Shown one piece after another: positions 1 to 11,165 of a stretch of 64,000 nucleotides of DNA. A program made the position numbers and the translations under genes. Source of the DNA: Gelatoporia subvermispora B. Its lineage: Eukaryota > Basidiomycota > Agaricomycetes > Polyporales > Gelatoporiaceae. The notes under the pieces are model-generated. The model was not told the origin of the DNA. It searched no databases and saw nothing but the letters and a program-made list of their open reading frames with translations. How positions within the stretch are numbered: the first letter of the stretch is position 1; every line of letters begins with the position of its first letter. The stretch spans positions 578,714 through 642,713 of the forward strand of contig KB445803.1 of the NCBI GenBank assembly GCA_000320605.2, written 5' to 3'.

Positions 1-2
1 TC

Positions 3-195
3 ATCCACAAGCTTTGGGATCAGAAGCACATCGACTACGCTTATCAGGTACGTAGAGATAATCCAGCCATGTGTTTGCGACGAGTGTCGATTACATTCGC
101 TGGCTACAGACATCATTGCACTTCGAAGATTACAGACAACACGGCACATTACTATCGTACAATAACGTCCACAAAGCTTCGGCCTAATCATACAG
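3..195 (+). CDS. Possible 3' end of a gene cut by the window edge
   Basis: The frame from base 3 reads IHKLWDQKHIDYAYQ and then meets a good intron donor (GTACGT at 48-53). A plausible acceptor (CTACAG) about 60 bases later keeps the frame open for some 25 more codons to a TAA near 195. The exon-intron look is the only support; I do not recognise the protein from so short a piece. It could equally be intergenic sequence. Confidence 0.25.
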
Positions 196-343
196 CACAC
201 CCCCAACTAACGAAACTTGGGACATCAAGGAGCGATTAGGACATCGACAGGACTTCACAACGACACATGAACCCTGAACAGACGGCAGGGGAATCGAGTT
301 ACCTCGCGACTCCAGTCACCGAAGTGAGCACGGACTCGGCGCG

Positions 344-3047
344 CTACAGCTCAAGCGAGGATGAGACGAGGACTGGAGTCAGGGCGGCGGCAGAAAAAAC
401 CCAGCCGTTTCCATGCGCGCCCGCAGGCCCAGGAGGGGGCGCAGGCTTCGTGCCGGGCTTTGCTCCGCCATCGCCAGGCTTGCTGTTGGTGGGCTCGACG
501 ATGACGCTCGTGTGCTGCCGCAGGCTGAGTCGCATGGCATCCTGGATGATCTGGCGGCCGATGGCGGCACCGATAGGGACAACGACATTGAAGACGGACT
601 GATTGTTCCACCAGCCCTTGAGGTTTGCGACGCGCAGGCCGGGCGAAGACTCGTAGATTCCTTCGATGTCGATGCGGATCCAGCCAGGCACGTTGGAACC
701 AGGTCGCAGGTCCCGCGGGAGCATCAGATGGGTGTTCGCCTCGAGCTCGCTGCGCGTCACCGACACGCGCGTGCCCGCCTGCACGTCCAGTGGCTGGAGG
801 CTGTCGTCCGTCCACTTCCCGATCGCATATTCGAGCGCGCCAGTGATCTCCGCGGCGACGTCCTGGAGAAGGCGCGAGTTCTTGGGAATGTGCGCGTCCT
901 TGCGAGAGCCCTTCTTCTCGAGGCCGGGTGCGCGCTGCAAGATATGGCGACCCAGCTCGCTAGCGATATCCGGCCGGACGTAGGGAAAGAGGAGCTGTAG
1001 CACGTCGTCGTCCGCAGTGATGAGGTCAAAGTCGCCCAGACGCGCAGACACCAGTTCCCAGCACTGAGCACGGTCGCAGTCAGTCAGGTTCGTCGCATTA
1101 GCATTGGGAGTCCCAGTCTCTCTTTCTTCCAGGAGGCGCCCGGTTGCCACGTTCACGACCTGAAAGTAGCGCTCGCCGCAGGAGGACGGAATGATTTGCC
1201 ACTGATGATAAGGATGGTTCACAACGTCGGAGTAGGCCTCGATGCGCTCTGCGTAGTAGTGATCTAGAACCGTACCCGAGACCTTGCTGACAATCCCATA
1301 GTTGGGGGAGTCGGTGCCGTCCAAGCCACTGAGGTTTTCGAGGTGCCATTGGTTGCTCCAGTCATCCACCGCGCCCGGAGTCGTCGTCACACCTTGTTCG
1401 GCGCTGGAGCTCTTGAATGTCAGCGACCTGCCAGTGCGCGAGTTGACGAGTGCGAAGGACGGCACACGGTCAGACACCTGAGAGAAAATCATGTGTGAGC
1501 GGGAAAGTGTAAGAGGCCAGATTAGGCTGATATACGCACCTGAACAGTAACCCATTGGCGATGCGGATCGGCAGTTCCATTGCATGGGAGGGCACCGAGG
1601 GTTGATCCTCCATCGCAATGGTCAAGAGCACCCCCAGTGAGCGTGTTAACGATCGCGATACCCTGTCCAGCCCGCTCGATCGCCCACAGATCGCCCCATA
1701 CTTGGCTCTGCTCAGCCGCGGCGACCGACGGGGACGAGCACTTCCCGAGGACCACGCAGCCAGTGGCACGGTTGATGATCCGGTAGAGGTGCGGCTGCGT
1801 GCGGTCCGGCACAAATCGCCACTGGACGCTGAAGTCGAGTGCGCTTGTCGCGCCGCTGGAAGGTCCGACTACGATGCCAGTCTGCTTGAGGAACGTCCCC
1901 GTCTTCAGATTCTGGATGGTGGTCCAGTAGACCGGGACAAACGGGTACTGATGGAGCCTCCAGCTCTGCGACAAGTCGCCTTTGTCGGTCTGGGCCTGCA
2001 GCATGCCGGACGTAGGCGAGCCTGAGGCCTGTCGGACCTGAATGACAGTATGCGCCAGCTCGCTGAAGATCTTGACACTGCGACATGCGTGCCGATAGTT
2101 AATTTCTGGGATAAGTCTGATGAATTCTCACAGCACGTACCGGTCTTCCCCCGGGTTACTGGTCACCGTGTCCTTGATCACCCACTGCTGATTCGCCTTG
2201 CCGTGGAAAGGATATGCGATGACCGCAGTTCCGGGCTTCACATCAGACCCGCACAAATCGAGGACTTTCCTATCATCTTCGGCACTGCGGATCACGTATG
2301 CGTCGTTGTCGGTTCGAGACTCGAGGAACCACAGCTGAGAGCGCGTATCGGCGATACCAGAGATCTTGGTGCCGACGGTCGCACCACCTGACTTGTCGTA
2401 CTGTAGGTACCAGCCCGTCTCCGCGTGTGAGATCCAGTAGGTGGGCGGGAACACGACGGGTTCGAAGGACCAGCGTTGGTGGTCCCCGTCAACCCAAGTA
2501 GAAGAGACGATAGCATTCCCGCAAGTTGACGTTTGCGTGAGACACTTGTTCGCGTTGACGTTGACGATGCGATGATAGGCGCCCCTGAGTCGAACAACAG
2601 CTCGTCAGGATAATGCAGCAGTCTGTACAGAGCAGAATTGTACTCACCCGCCAGAGCTATCCACCCGCTCAATCGTCCAGTCCTGGTTGGGGTTCCCAGT
2701 CGGCGTGTATAGGATCACCGACGCGCCATCGGCAGTGGAAGATTCGGAGACGTCGAGGAGGAAGCCGCGCTGGGCGTTACGGATTCTGAAGCGTCGACCG
2801 TCGGAGAGTGGCTCGACAAGCCACATCTGGGACTGATCCGTGAGGGCTTGACGAAGCGGGTGTTGGTCTTGTCCGACGAGAAGGGTACTTCCTCCACTCG
2901 GAACAGATCCAGGCCCGAACGTCAACTTTGTGGACTTGTTGCGAACCCAATACGCGCCTTCGGCTGTTCAAGCAAGGTGAGTGTCACTTATACAGGGTAT
3001 GCAATATTGCCACACTCACAGATGGAAGGTATGTATTGAGAAGACAT
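344..3047 (-). CDS. Ricin B-type (beta-trefoil) lectin with an unknown C-terminal domain
   Basis: Five exons join in phase: 3047-3020, 2963-2648, 2584-2141, 2062-1540, 1477-344, giving 814 residues. The ATG at 3047 opens with MSSQYIPSIS and continues into EGAYWVRNKST, so the first coding exon is only 28 nt. Residues 1 to about 580 are a run of beta-trefoil repeats with many QxW-type signatures (NQDW, HQRW, NQQW, HRQW, NQWH, YHQW), the mark of ricin-B carbohydrate-binding modules; the length suggests three or four lobed units. Residues about 585-814 are a different domain, mixed charged, ending in a Pro/Gly-rich linker and a short hydrophobic tail; I recognise no catalytic motif in it. There is no obvious signal peptide, which fits the cytosolic storage lectins known from mushroom fruiting bodies, but a defence role here is inference. 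The C-terminal domain may be an effector or oligomerisation module. Confidence 0.85.
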
Positions 3048-5103
3048 AGTGTCGTAGGCGATAACTCAGAAGATGGCTGGTTGAGTGATGTGCGAAATGA
3101 AGAAACGAGAGACAAGGAATACATGGCCTTCAGCAGACCTTATATACGACGACATCTACCGCGGTGCAAGATCCCGGGTCCAGATCATATCGTCGCAGAT
3201 ATACTGAGTCCGAGAGAGTACCTCGAGCTCGGGTCGATCGTCGCAATTATGTTGGGCCCGAGACGGGATCTTTATTTCGTCTAGACCTTCCAAGCGAACA
3301 GATGGATAGATCGCGATCGTCATTGAGGTCCGCCCGAGTGTGAGTCGGTGTGGAGGAGCTCCGCGCCGATCCAATAGAACGCTGCTTCGACGCCAATCAA
3401 GTGTAACATCGAGAAGCCAGCAAGCAATCTCCGAGCGGAAGCTAAGTCTCTTGCGTCTTTCTTGCTCTCGTACCTTTCCCTCCCGCTGATATTGATCCTT
3501 TCGACCTACGCGTTTGGCGTCCCGTATTACTTCACAGCAGTCCGGAGCGCATGAAAAGGCTCCCGGCGTCGCCAGCGGCGACGCCCTTGCACTTGTTCGA
3601 CCTCCTGGGACGTCTGAGTTCGCGTTCCGCGCACATATAGGCAGCGGGTGAATTGTCGAAGAGCGTCGGAGACCCCCTGGACCGACGACGGATCTGGAGC
3701 TTCGCGAAAAGGGTCAGATCCTCGTACACATTGTCACTGAAGCTTAATGGACACGTACTTTTCTTCGATCGTTTGGCTACCGTATCTGGTACATTACCTT
3801 CCGAAAGCGGAAGCCCGGTGTTGACCGTGTCCGAGGAGACATCGCTGGTCTAGGCCCCATGTGTAGCTCGTATGAGCTCTTTGAGGACAGAAATGAACTA
3901 GTTCTCGGGTTTCCGCGAGTTAAAAGCCCTTGTACGACCCTTCGCCCGTCCCGAAGTCCCGCGAAGATGGGCTAGGGCTCAGCTTCGCACGGGAATCGGC
4001 GCTGGTGCACACATTGAGCACGGGTTGTGACATCCGACAGCGTTCAGAAGATATCGCCGCACAAAGAATCGTAATGAGCCTGAGGTTGCCGGATGGCTAC
4101 ACAGCCCGAGGCTTGAGGTAATGAACGAAGTTGGTTCTTCTACTCGGAGGTTCGATGCTTCATTCAAGCTTTCCGCTCGAAGCTCGAAGCCTCATCAAGT
4201 TCCCGCCGACGGAACGGTCTCTGTCCTGTCTGTCGATCTGCAGACCGCATAAATGCTAGGCAGCTGCCAATATGAGATGCCCGCCTTATATGACGACGTA
4301 CCATAATCACCGCGATGAGTGTGTATGGCTCGGCATGACCAATGGGTGGGTTAAGTTTGGGCGAATAGGCGTACTTCATTGGTCGTGATGCTAGAGAGGG
4401 GTCTGAATATGTGTCGAGGGCGGATCGGCGACGGCGGGCTCAGTGCATGTCTGTGCAAGGAAATGTCGTTCCTCCGCGCGATGCGCAAGTTCGACGACAG
4501 GGACGAAATTGACAGGCGCTGGTTCTCTGGCACTCCGGAGCCCGGGCCCGAGCCCGGGTCCAGCTCCGTGCACCAGACGCTCGACCCACGTGTTTGACGT
4601 CGTTGTGCTCATCGGTGGGAGCATGTTCGAGCACTCGTGCGCAGTACTCGGCACTCAGCACTACTTGATGTCATCTCTACGATCTCTGCGGTTACGCAGG
4701 TACGCTGCCTGTCACATCGAACCACAGCTGATAGTCAGTCACAGCACAATAACGGACGTCGCCGCAGGAGTAGTGCATGGATGAAGAAGTGTGATGTGAT
4801 AGCGTACTGTACACATGCGATGGGTTGAAGCAGAAGCAAAAAGACAATATGAGTACACAGACGAAGCATGTTGGATACTACAGTCATGCGTGCGAGGGCA
4901 GGACAGATGGATCGTGATATGTATGGTACAGCATGCGTTGAATAGATAGAGCGGAAGAGAGACCGAAAGAGCAAGTATTACACAGGAATGAAGACGAGAT
5001 AATTGATAGGTGCAAAGTCGGGAGTGGGCACGTCATCGTGGGCGAGTCGTCGGCTCTGTCGTGTTTGTGTATGGGTGTCGCAGCCGGCGAGTCGAAGGTG
5101 TTG
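3048..5103. other. Intergenic stretch without a recognised gene
   Basis: Apart from the lectin promoter, only short unrelated frames occur here. A GC-rich run of short direct repeats built on GAGCCCGGG lies near 4539-4560. The last few hundred bases are the likely 3' UTR side of the membrane-protein gene that ends at 5104. Confidence 0.5.
3139..3146 (-). promoter_or_regulatory. Candidate TATA box of the lectin gene
   Basis: On the minus strand the sequence reads TATATAAG about 95 bases upstream of the lectin ATG at 3047. Position and sequence fit a fungal TATA element; no transcript evidence is available. Confidence 0.4.
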
Positions 5104-6107
5104 CTAAAAGTCGAGGGCTTCCTTGAACTTTGTGCCGTTTTCGAACTTTCGCATCGCGCGCAGGCCGCCGCCCGCAACGCTCCCATCTCGTGCGCGCACC
5201 GCGAACACGCGCGAGTCCTCCCGGACCAGATGTCCCTCATCCCCATCCTCCGCCGGCTCCGGCGATCCGGGCGCCGTTTCCGCTTCGTGTGTACGCACGT
5301 CGAGTGGGGTGAGCGGGCCCGCGGGGGACGTCGGCGAGGGCGAGTCCGGTACTGGTGGCGGGGACGGTGACAGGGATGGTGATGACGAGATGTACCGCGC
5401 TGCGAACGGCTCCGCGTAGTGCGGTGCGGGCGCGAGCTCGGCTTCGACCGAGTCCTGCGAGATGCTGCTCGAGAGGCGCGGCGCGACCCGCGCGCCGTGC
5501 GCCATGACGAAGGTTGGGACACCCGCTCTTGAAGAAGGGGGCGAGCGCTCTCGCGTCAGCGCGTGCGCGTCCGCGAGGGCCGAGTCCTCGTCGTCTTCCG
5601 CGTCCGCATTCCAGACGTCTGCGTCCGCGCGGACCCACCCGTCGGGCCTGCGTCCGAAGAGGCGTGCAAGGCGCCCGCGCATGCCGTCTGGCCTCGGTCG
5701 TGCGTGGTCGAGCGAAAATGTGGAGGACGACGAGGCACGGCGGAAGGGGACTCGAAAGCGCGGGAGGGGTTTGTCGCGTGCGAGGAGAAAGGCGGCGACG
5801 GATGCGAGGACGATGATAGCCGCAAGAACGACAATGAGCGCGATAAATCCGGCGGAGGAGCCGTCGATCTCGGGGAGGCCCGACGACGCGCGGCGCTGCA
5901 GTGTGGGGTTGGCACGGACTATGAAAGAGGACGACCGGAAGTGCGCACCTGCAGGGCGGAAACTAGGATCGACGCGGGCTGAGGGGTATCCGGCGGCACG
6001 CGATCGGATGTGCTCGTGCTTGTCCCCGAGTCCAGCAGTGAGTGGGCGTGCAGAGACTGGAGAGGAGGGGCGCGGGGAAACAGCGCAGACGACATCCTGG
6101 GAGGCAT
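5104..6107 (-). CDS. Single-pass membrane protein, Ser/Pro-rich cytoplasmic tail, unknown function
   Basis: Two exons, 6107-5949 and 5895-5104, join across a 53-nt intron with the frame kept and encode 316 residues. The first exon starts MPPRMSSALF. One clear transmembrane segment (GFIALIVVLAAIIVL, about residues 68-91) is followed by basic residues (RDKPLPRFRVPFRR), which suggests a cytoplasmic C-terminus under the positive-inside rule. The tail is rich in Ser, Pro, Arg, Asp and Glu, with low-complexity runs near SSPSLSPSPPPVPDSP. The N-terminal 65 residues are Ser/Thr/Pro-rich and could be extracellular. I recognise no family; such proteins with a membrane anchor and disordered arms are common in Agaricomycetes. 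The first exon is the least certain part. Confidence 0.72.
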
Positions 6108-6845
6108 GTGGGGAATAAGAGGGGCGGAACAAAACTGCTCCTAGATCCACGCGCGCTCGAGGAGATGCTGGCAGGTGCCCGAGTGGGTGTCCGAGTTGCT
6201 GGGAGCGGGCAGGTCACGCCTGGCGCGAAGCAGAGGCGCAGACGCTGCGAAACGAAACAGGGGAGCTCAGCGTACTGGTCTAGCACCCAGTCGAAGCCAG
6301 CAAGTGGGGGCGGCCTGAGACGGGTAGAGCCACTATGGATCACAGATGTTTCACTCGACGAGCGAGGAGCTATCGTGTGTCAAGGCTGCTGCGCCGAGCC
6401 TTGCGGACGTCCGGGGCGGCGTGTGCGGATTCGATGTTCGCAAGAACGGTGCAGAGTGCTAGAGACAGTTCCGGGGATGGGTAAAGGCGGATTGCAGCTC
6501 GAGATGAAGCAGACGAGAGAGTGCATCTCGCTCCACGAGCTGCAGCATGCCAGCAGCCGCCAACTCGCGCGACTCGCCAGCTTGTCTCACCCGGACCCAT
6601 GACGCACGCCACGTGATTAGCGCTGTCGCTTCCTCGGGCCCGCCAATCGGACGATTTCAGGCGATTTCAGACGACGCGCCGTTCTTCACCCATCCTGGAG
6701 TGCACTCACCTGGGAGTGTACATTTGCCTGTATATCAAGAGTTCTGAGGATTCACTCTAGACGGAACCCTGCGCACGCCATTAATTTAAAAAGTACGATC
6801 TATATATCTTCGAGTTCTGCCAGCACGCTGTTACCCACGTCTCCT

Positions 6846-7790
6846 CGATGCATCAACACGGTCGTCCGATATTGCCTTCTCGCCACTCAACTGCACCACC
6901 AAATGCATTCATTCAGTAGGAATACCAGGCCTTTGCATCTCAAGCCCACACCTCTAGATCCATCAAACATGTCGCACAGATCTCCGTGGACAGCCTCGGC
7001 GCGATACGCACCATGCAGCGCATCTACTAGTCTCCCGATTCGCTCTTGTCCTGCGTTTTCCGCCTGCTTTGAGCTCAACGAGCACATTACATCTGCAGCA
7101 CGTTTCTACTGCCTCATCGCTCCCGCCGTGCTTCTCCGGGCATCGACGCGATCATTCTGGAAAGTCCTGCCCACACATCTTGTTGCCCACTCTACGGCGA
7201 AGAACTGGCACTCAATGGAACTCTTGTCGTTGCGCTCGCCGCGTTCGCTGTATTGCTCGAACTTAGCAAGCTAAGCGTTCGAGGCGACGCGCACAGAGTT
7301 GTGATCACGTACAGCGAGACTCGAGCTGTCGACAGGCCAGTTGCCGTGCCGCCCGTTGTCTACCTAGACACGGGGGAGGCATCTGCTACGTTCGGTTCTT
7401 GCTATGTGGTTGATCCCAGCGGCATCATACGAGCTCAGAACTCAGAACTGCGTGACCATGCGTATCATACTCTGAATCCCGATCGGCCCCTTTCCAATTC
7501 CGCACGCTGCAAACAAACGTCTTGTCTCGTCTATGCATCGTGCCCTGCTGCTCTGCCGCCGTGCATTATACCCATCCAGATCATTCTGCACGATGTGCGT
7601 CTCCTCTCAACAGCGGCATAATAACCAACCCGAGCTGAGCGGGTGCAGGACAGTACGTCCAGGGGAGGAATTACTCGCTAAACCGCCGGCTACATGTCTT
7701 CGCAACGGAGGGCATATCAGAACGGCATTAAGCATCTCCTCTGTTGTGTCGTCCGTGGAAGCACTGTGAGCCGATATTCACCTCTCTGCG
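6846..7790 (+). repeat. Diverged direct repeat, copy A
   Basis: Runs such as GGTCGTCCGA, TTCTCGCC.CTCAAC, CAGTAGGAA..CAGGCCTT, AGCGCATCT.CTAGTCTCC and GTGTCGTCCGTGGAAGC recur in the same order in copy B at about 10275-11165. Base identity is patchy, so the duplication is old. No frame is shared, so a coding origin is not supported. Edges are approximate. Confidence 0.5.
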
Positions 7791-8728
7791 TGACTGTAAG
7801 ATCTCGAGCGGCGATTGCGTCACTTCTACGGGTCATCACAACTGTAATCAGGAGCCCCTCGGAATTACTGTCCGATACACGGCGACTTCATGTCGATTAG
7901 AGCATACGACGACCAATACCCGCAGAGACATAATGGAATATCAACCGTACGTGCTTTCGATGTTGAAACGTCAGATGTATTATTCCCGATTACCAAACAA
8001 TAAATGCGGGAGCTTCTGCGAATGGCACGGCCGTCGAAAACGCAGTATCTGCCATTCGATGCACGAGGCTTCTTTTGTGAATCTCATGGCGCAGTACATC
8101 GCTTGAATAGTGCATCAACACACGTTGTGTTGCGTACTCTATACATCGAAATACGTCGAAATATCATACAGAAGTGTAAGCAGTTTGTCAGAAGACGCAA
8201 GCTGACGAGAACTCACCTGCAGCCCAGCAGTCATTGTCAGGCTGTGCGGGCTTGTGGTTTGCACGTCGGCTAAACCACGAGCTCAGGCGATGTGTCGTGT
8301 ACCACTCGCACCCAGGGATGGCATGGAGCGCCGCGAGTAGCTTCCTCCGCGGCTCTCCCGCTGGGCACATGCCAATATGATCGTAATAGTCTAACGGGTT
8401 GCTGGCGTCAGCAACTGTTCGATCGAAAGGCAACGCCGGAGCGCGGGGACTTGCATTTGAGCAGCGCGCGTCCCCGGGCAGGCATGACATTGCGGGGTTT
8501 AGTCCTCCAGTTGCCAGATGTGCTCGCCCCGTGGCTTGACGGGCGTTCCAACTGCGACGAGCGGCGTCTCGAGCGTGGCATGGAGCGGAGAACACTGAGT
8601 TCTGAGAGTGGTGGGGTCGGAGTAAGCTGGCGGAGGCTGCAGGGGGATTGCAATGCGCACATCGCTCTCCGCCGATTTTTGCGAATTTATCCATCGCGAG
8701 CTAGTCTAAGCTCCCGCAGCGATTCGTC

Positions 8729-9520
8729 AGGACCCGGGCAGCTCCCCTGTATGTAAGGCCCCGGCGAGACCCTAAAATAGCCTCAAATATTCCCACTACG
8801 ACTAGTAGTGGGTCTTGTGGACCTTCTTGTCCGCGAAAACACTACAAACGACCGCGGATTTGCAAATGATACAAATTTCATTACAATCTCGCTTTTCTGA
8901 GTCTGAAATAGTCACGTGGTTTTCCCACAGTTACAACTACCGGCGCTTCGCCTGTACTGCCCCACCCACCGCTCGTGTCGTGCTTCAGCCTGTGTGACGA
9001 GGATGTGGTTCATTTGAGGAGATGGTTTAGGTGCGAGGATGGTCGTAGTGGGCTCTGCCGCGCTCGCGCGGCGTTATGTGAGGTGCAACGATTTGGGTGC
9101 AAAATATGCTACAGGTGCCCTAGGCTAGTCACAGAGTCACATCACGTGCTCGGATATGACGCACTCGGTCACGCTTTGTCACGCCCCTCCCAAGCGTAGA
9201 ATTCGTGCTTGCAGCTCATGTTTCTGTGAAGCTATATTACAAATATCAAAGCCACAGAACGGTACACAAAAGAAAAGCATTTGCACAAGCCACAGAGCGA
9301 AACAGTGCCACTTGTGGTGCGCGGTAGCCGTGTGGCGAGTGGTCACCAGTGCCTGCAAGACGCGTCGTGCCAGTCACCTGACCCGAAAATATGCAACGGG
9401 GGCCATAGGCTTCCGGATTTTTGGCCTCAAATATGCTAAAAATGGACAAGGATTTCCTGATTTCGGGGGGGTCAAATATGCTAACTGGGGCCTTACCTAA
9501 TAGGGAGCTGCCCGGGTCCT
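8729..9520. mobile_element. Non-autonomous DNA transposon (MITE-like), 792 bp
   Basis: The ends are terminal inverted repeats: 8729-8764 and the reverse complement of 9485-9520 share AGGACCCGGGCAGCTCCC at the tip and GTAAGGCCCC further in. The element is flanked by a direct repeat, GATTCGTC, at 8721-8728 and 9521-9528; if the terminal C and G are counted as element, the duplication is the inner 6 bp. The interior has no transposase frame but carries sub-repeats containing AAATATGC. The structure shows a cut-and-paste element that needs a helper transposase. An 8-bp duplication would suit the hAT group; this is inference. Confidence 0.82.
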
Positions 9521-9825
9521 GATTCGTCCCAATTGAGCGGGTGCGGGGCCTCGTCGCCTCATTGCAGCGGAGACTGCCTGCGAAACTTCCCAAAATGGCA
9601 GGTGTTACTGCGGGCAATTCAACACGGACACACAAAAACATTCGATTTACGCAATTTTAACAATGTCCGCACCCCATCTGACAGCTCCAGGGTGCAGCTG
9701 TTATCGCATGGATTTGATTGGTCATAAGCCGGGCGCTAAAATCTGTTATAATGCGTCCGGCAGAGGCGAAGAATTCAGCTGCCACCCACTACCCTGGGAT
9801 CAGGCCAGGCCAGGCTCCAGAGAGC

Positions 9826-9922
9826 CACTGGCTTGCTCTGAAACAACTGGAGACATTATCAGCTTATCCTCAGGTGTGGGGGAAAGCTGACATTGTCTAA
9901 GTTGTTTTAGAACAAGCCAGTG
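9826..9922. repeat. Long imperfect hairpin, about 40-bp arms
   Basis: The left arm 9826-9865 (starting CACTGGCTTG) pairs with 9884-9922 (ending CAAGCCAGTG) with few mismatches, leaving an 18-base loop. A transcript would fold into a precursor-like stem. A small perfect hairpin, GCCCTC..GAGGGC, follows directly. It may be a foldback element or a small-RNA source; the sequence alone does not decide. Confidence 0.8.
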
Positions 9923-10274
9923 CCCTCCAATAGAGGGCATCTGGTCTTGGAGCCCTCTCGAGCCCGACCAGCTCGAAAGGACACTGCAGGCTGGCGAGCA
10001 CGACGGACACTGATGATGAATTTACGTGTTATTTTTATCTAACCTCCAGGAACGTTTCTCACAGGGCGGATCTTCGTAACTTCGCCGAAATTGCCGTCTA
10101 GGCCTCGGTCGACCCATCTGCAGCAAAATACATCTCGAACAAGAGTATGAATAGGATAGGATAGAATTCTTATTGTTGATTTCGCACAACTAATGAATAC
10201 ACTGCTTCATATTGTATGTAACTCATGAATCTCATCTGTGATTTGTGTCTTGCGTATGTATTCTTGATGTACCG

Positions 10275-11165
10275 ATACGATCGTCCGACCTCTTCTCGCC
10301 GCTCAACCACGATGAACAAGTGCACCCGGGCACCCCTCCAGCCATCCAGTAGGAACTGCAGGCCTTCTAATCCTCAAGCTGGCACCTCAGATTTGATCGA
10401 ACATCTTCCCCAGAGTTCCGTGTACAGCCATGTCCCGATCCGCGCCATATAGCGCATCTGCTAGTCTCCTGGACCATCGGCTCTTGTTCTCGAAGCAGAA
10501 CGAACACACTACTTATGCGTTGCGTCTCTGCTGTTCTGCCTCTATATGCGGCACCCGTCCACGTCATTCAGCGCAGCCTATCGCCACTCGGTGGGGCTTC
10601 AGCGCGGCGATCGGGCGAAGCGTCTGTCCGTACATCAGATATCATGTTACCCACCCTACAGCAATTGCGCCCACAGAGCAACATTCTGCCGTTATGCTCG
10701 TTACGCTCATAGCGTTGCTCGAACGCGCACCTTGGTGGTTTGCGATATACGCGGAGACGCGATCACATGCAGGAAGACTCGTTGTCAGTCGAGCAAGCTG
10801 CAGTGCCATCTGCCGTTCTGACGGGCCAGGCGCGTGTGACGTCCGTTTTCTGCTCTATCCGTGTGGCACAATGTGAGCGTCGAACCCGAAAGTAAATCAA
10901 TGAACCAAGTATGCCGTGATGGCTGGCCTTTGAAGCTACGATGCCGAGTATGATTGTGACCGTGTAGACAGATGGCCTCTGGTGACCACGTTGCGCCCCA
11001 TACTATCGAGAACAAGTGCGACGATCCGCGAGGAATTAGAGTCAGACGAGCCTAAAAGAGCAGGTATTGCATGATTGCGCGAAGGATATCTGCGCGAAGG
11101 AGGTCGCGTCGGGACCGCTGGCCCTCTCAGTCGTGTCATCCGTAGAAGCGCTATGAGCCGAGCCC
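10275..11165 (+). repeat. Diverged direct repeat, copy B
   Basis: Second copy of the sequence at 6846-7790, in the same orientation, about 3.4 kb downstream. The transposon and the hairpin lie between the two copies. No shared coding frame; edges approximate. Confidence 0.5.
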
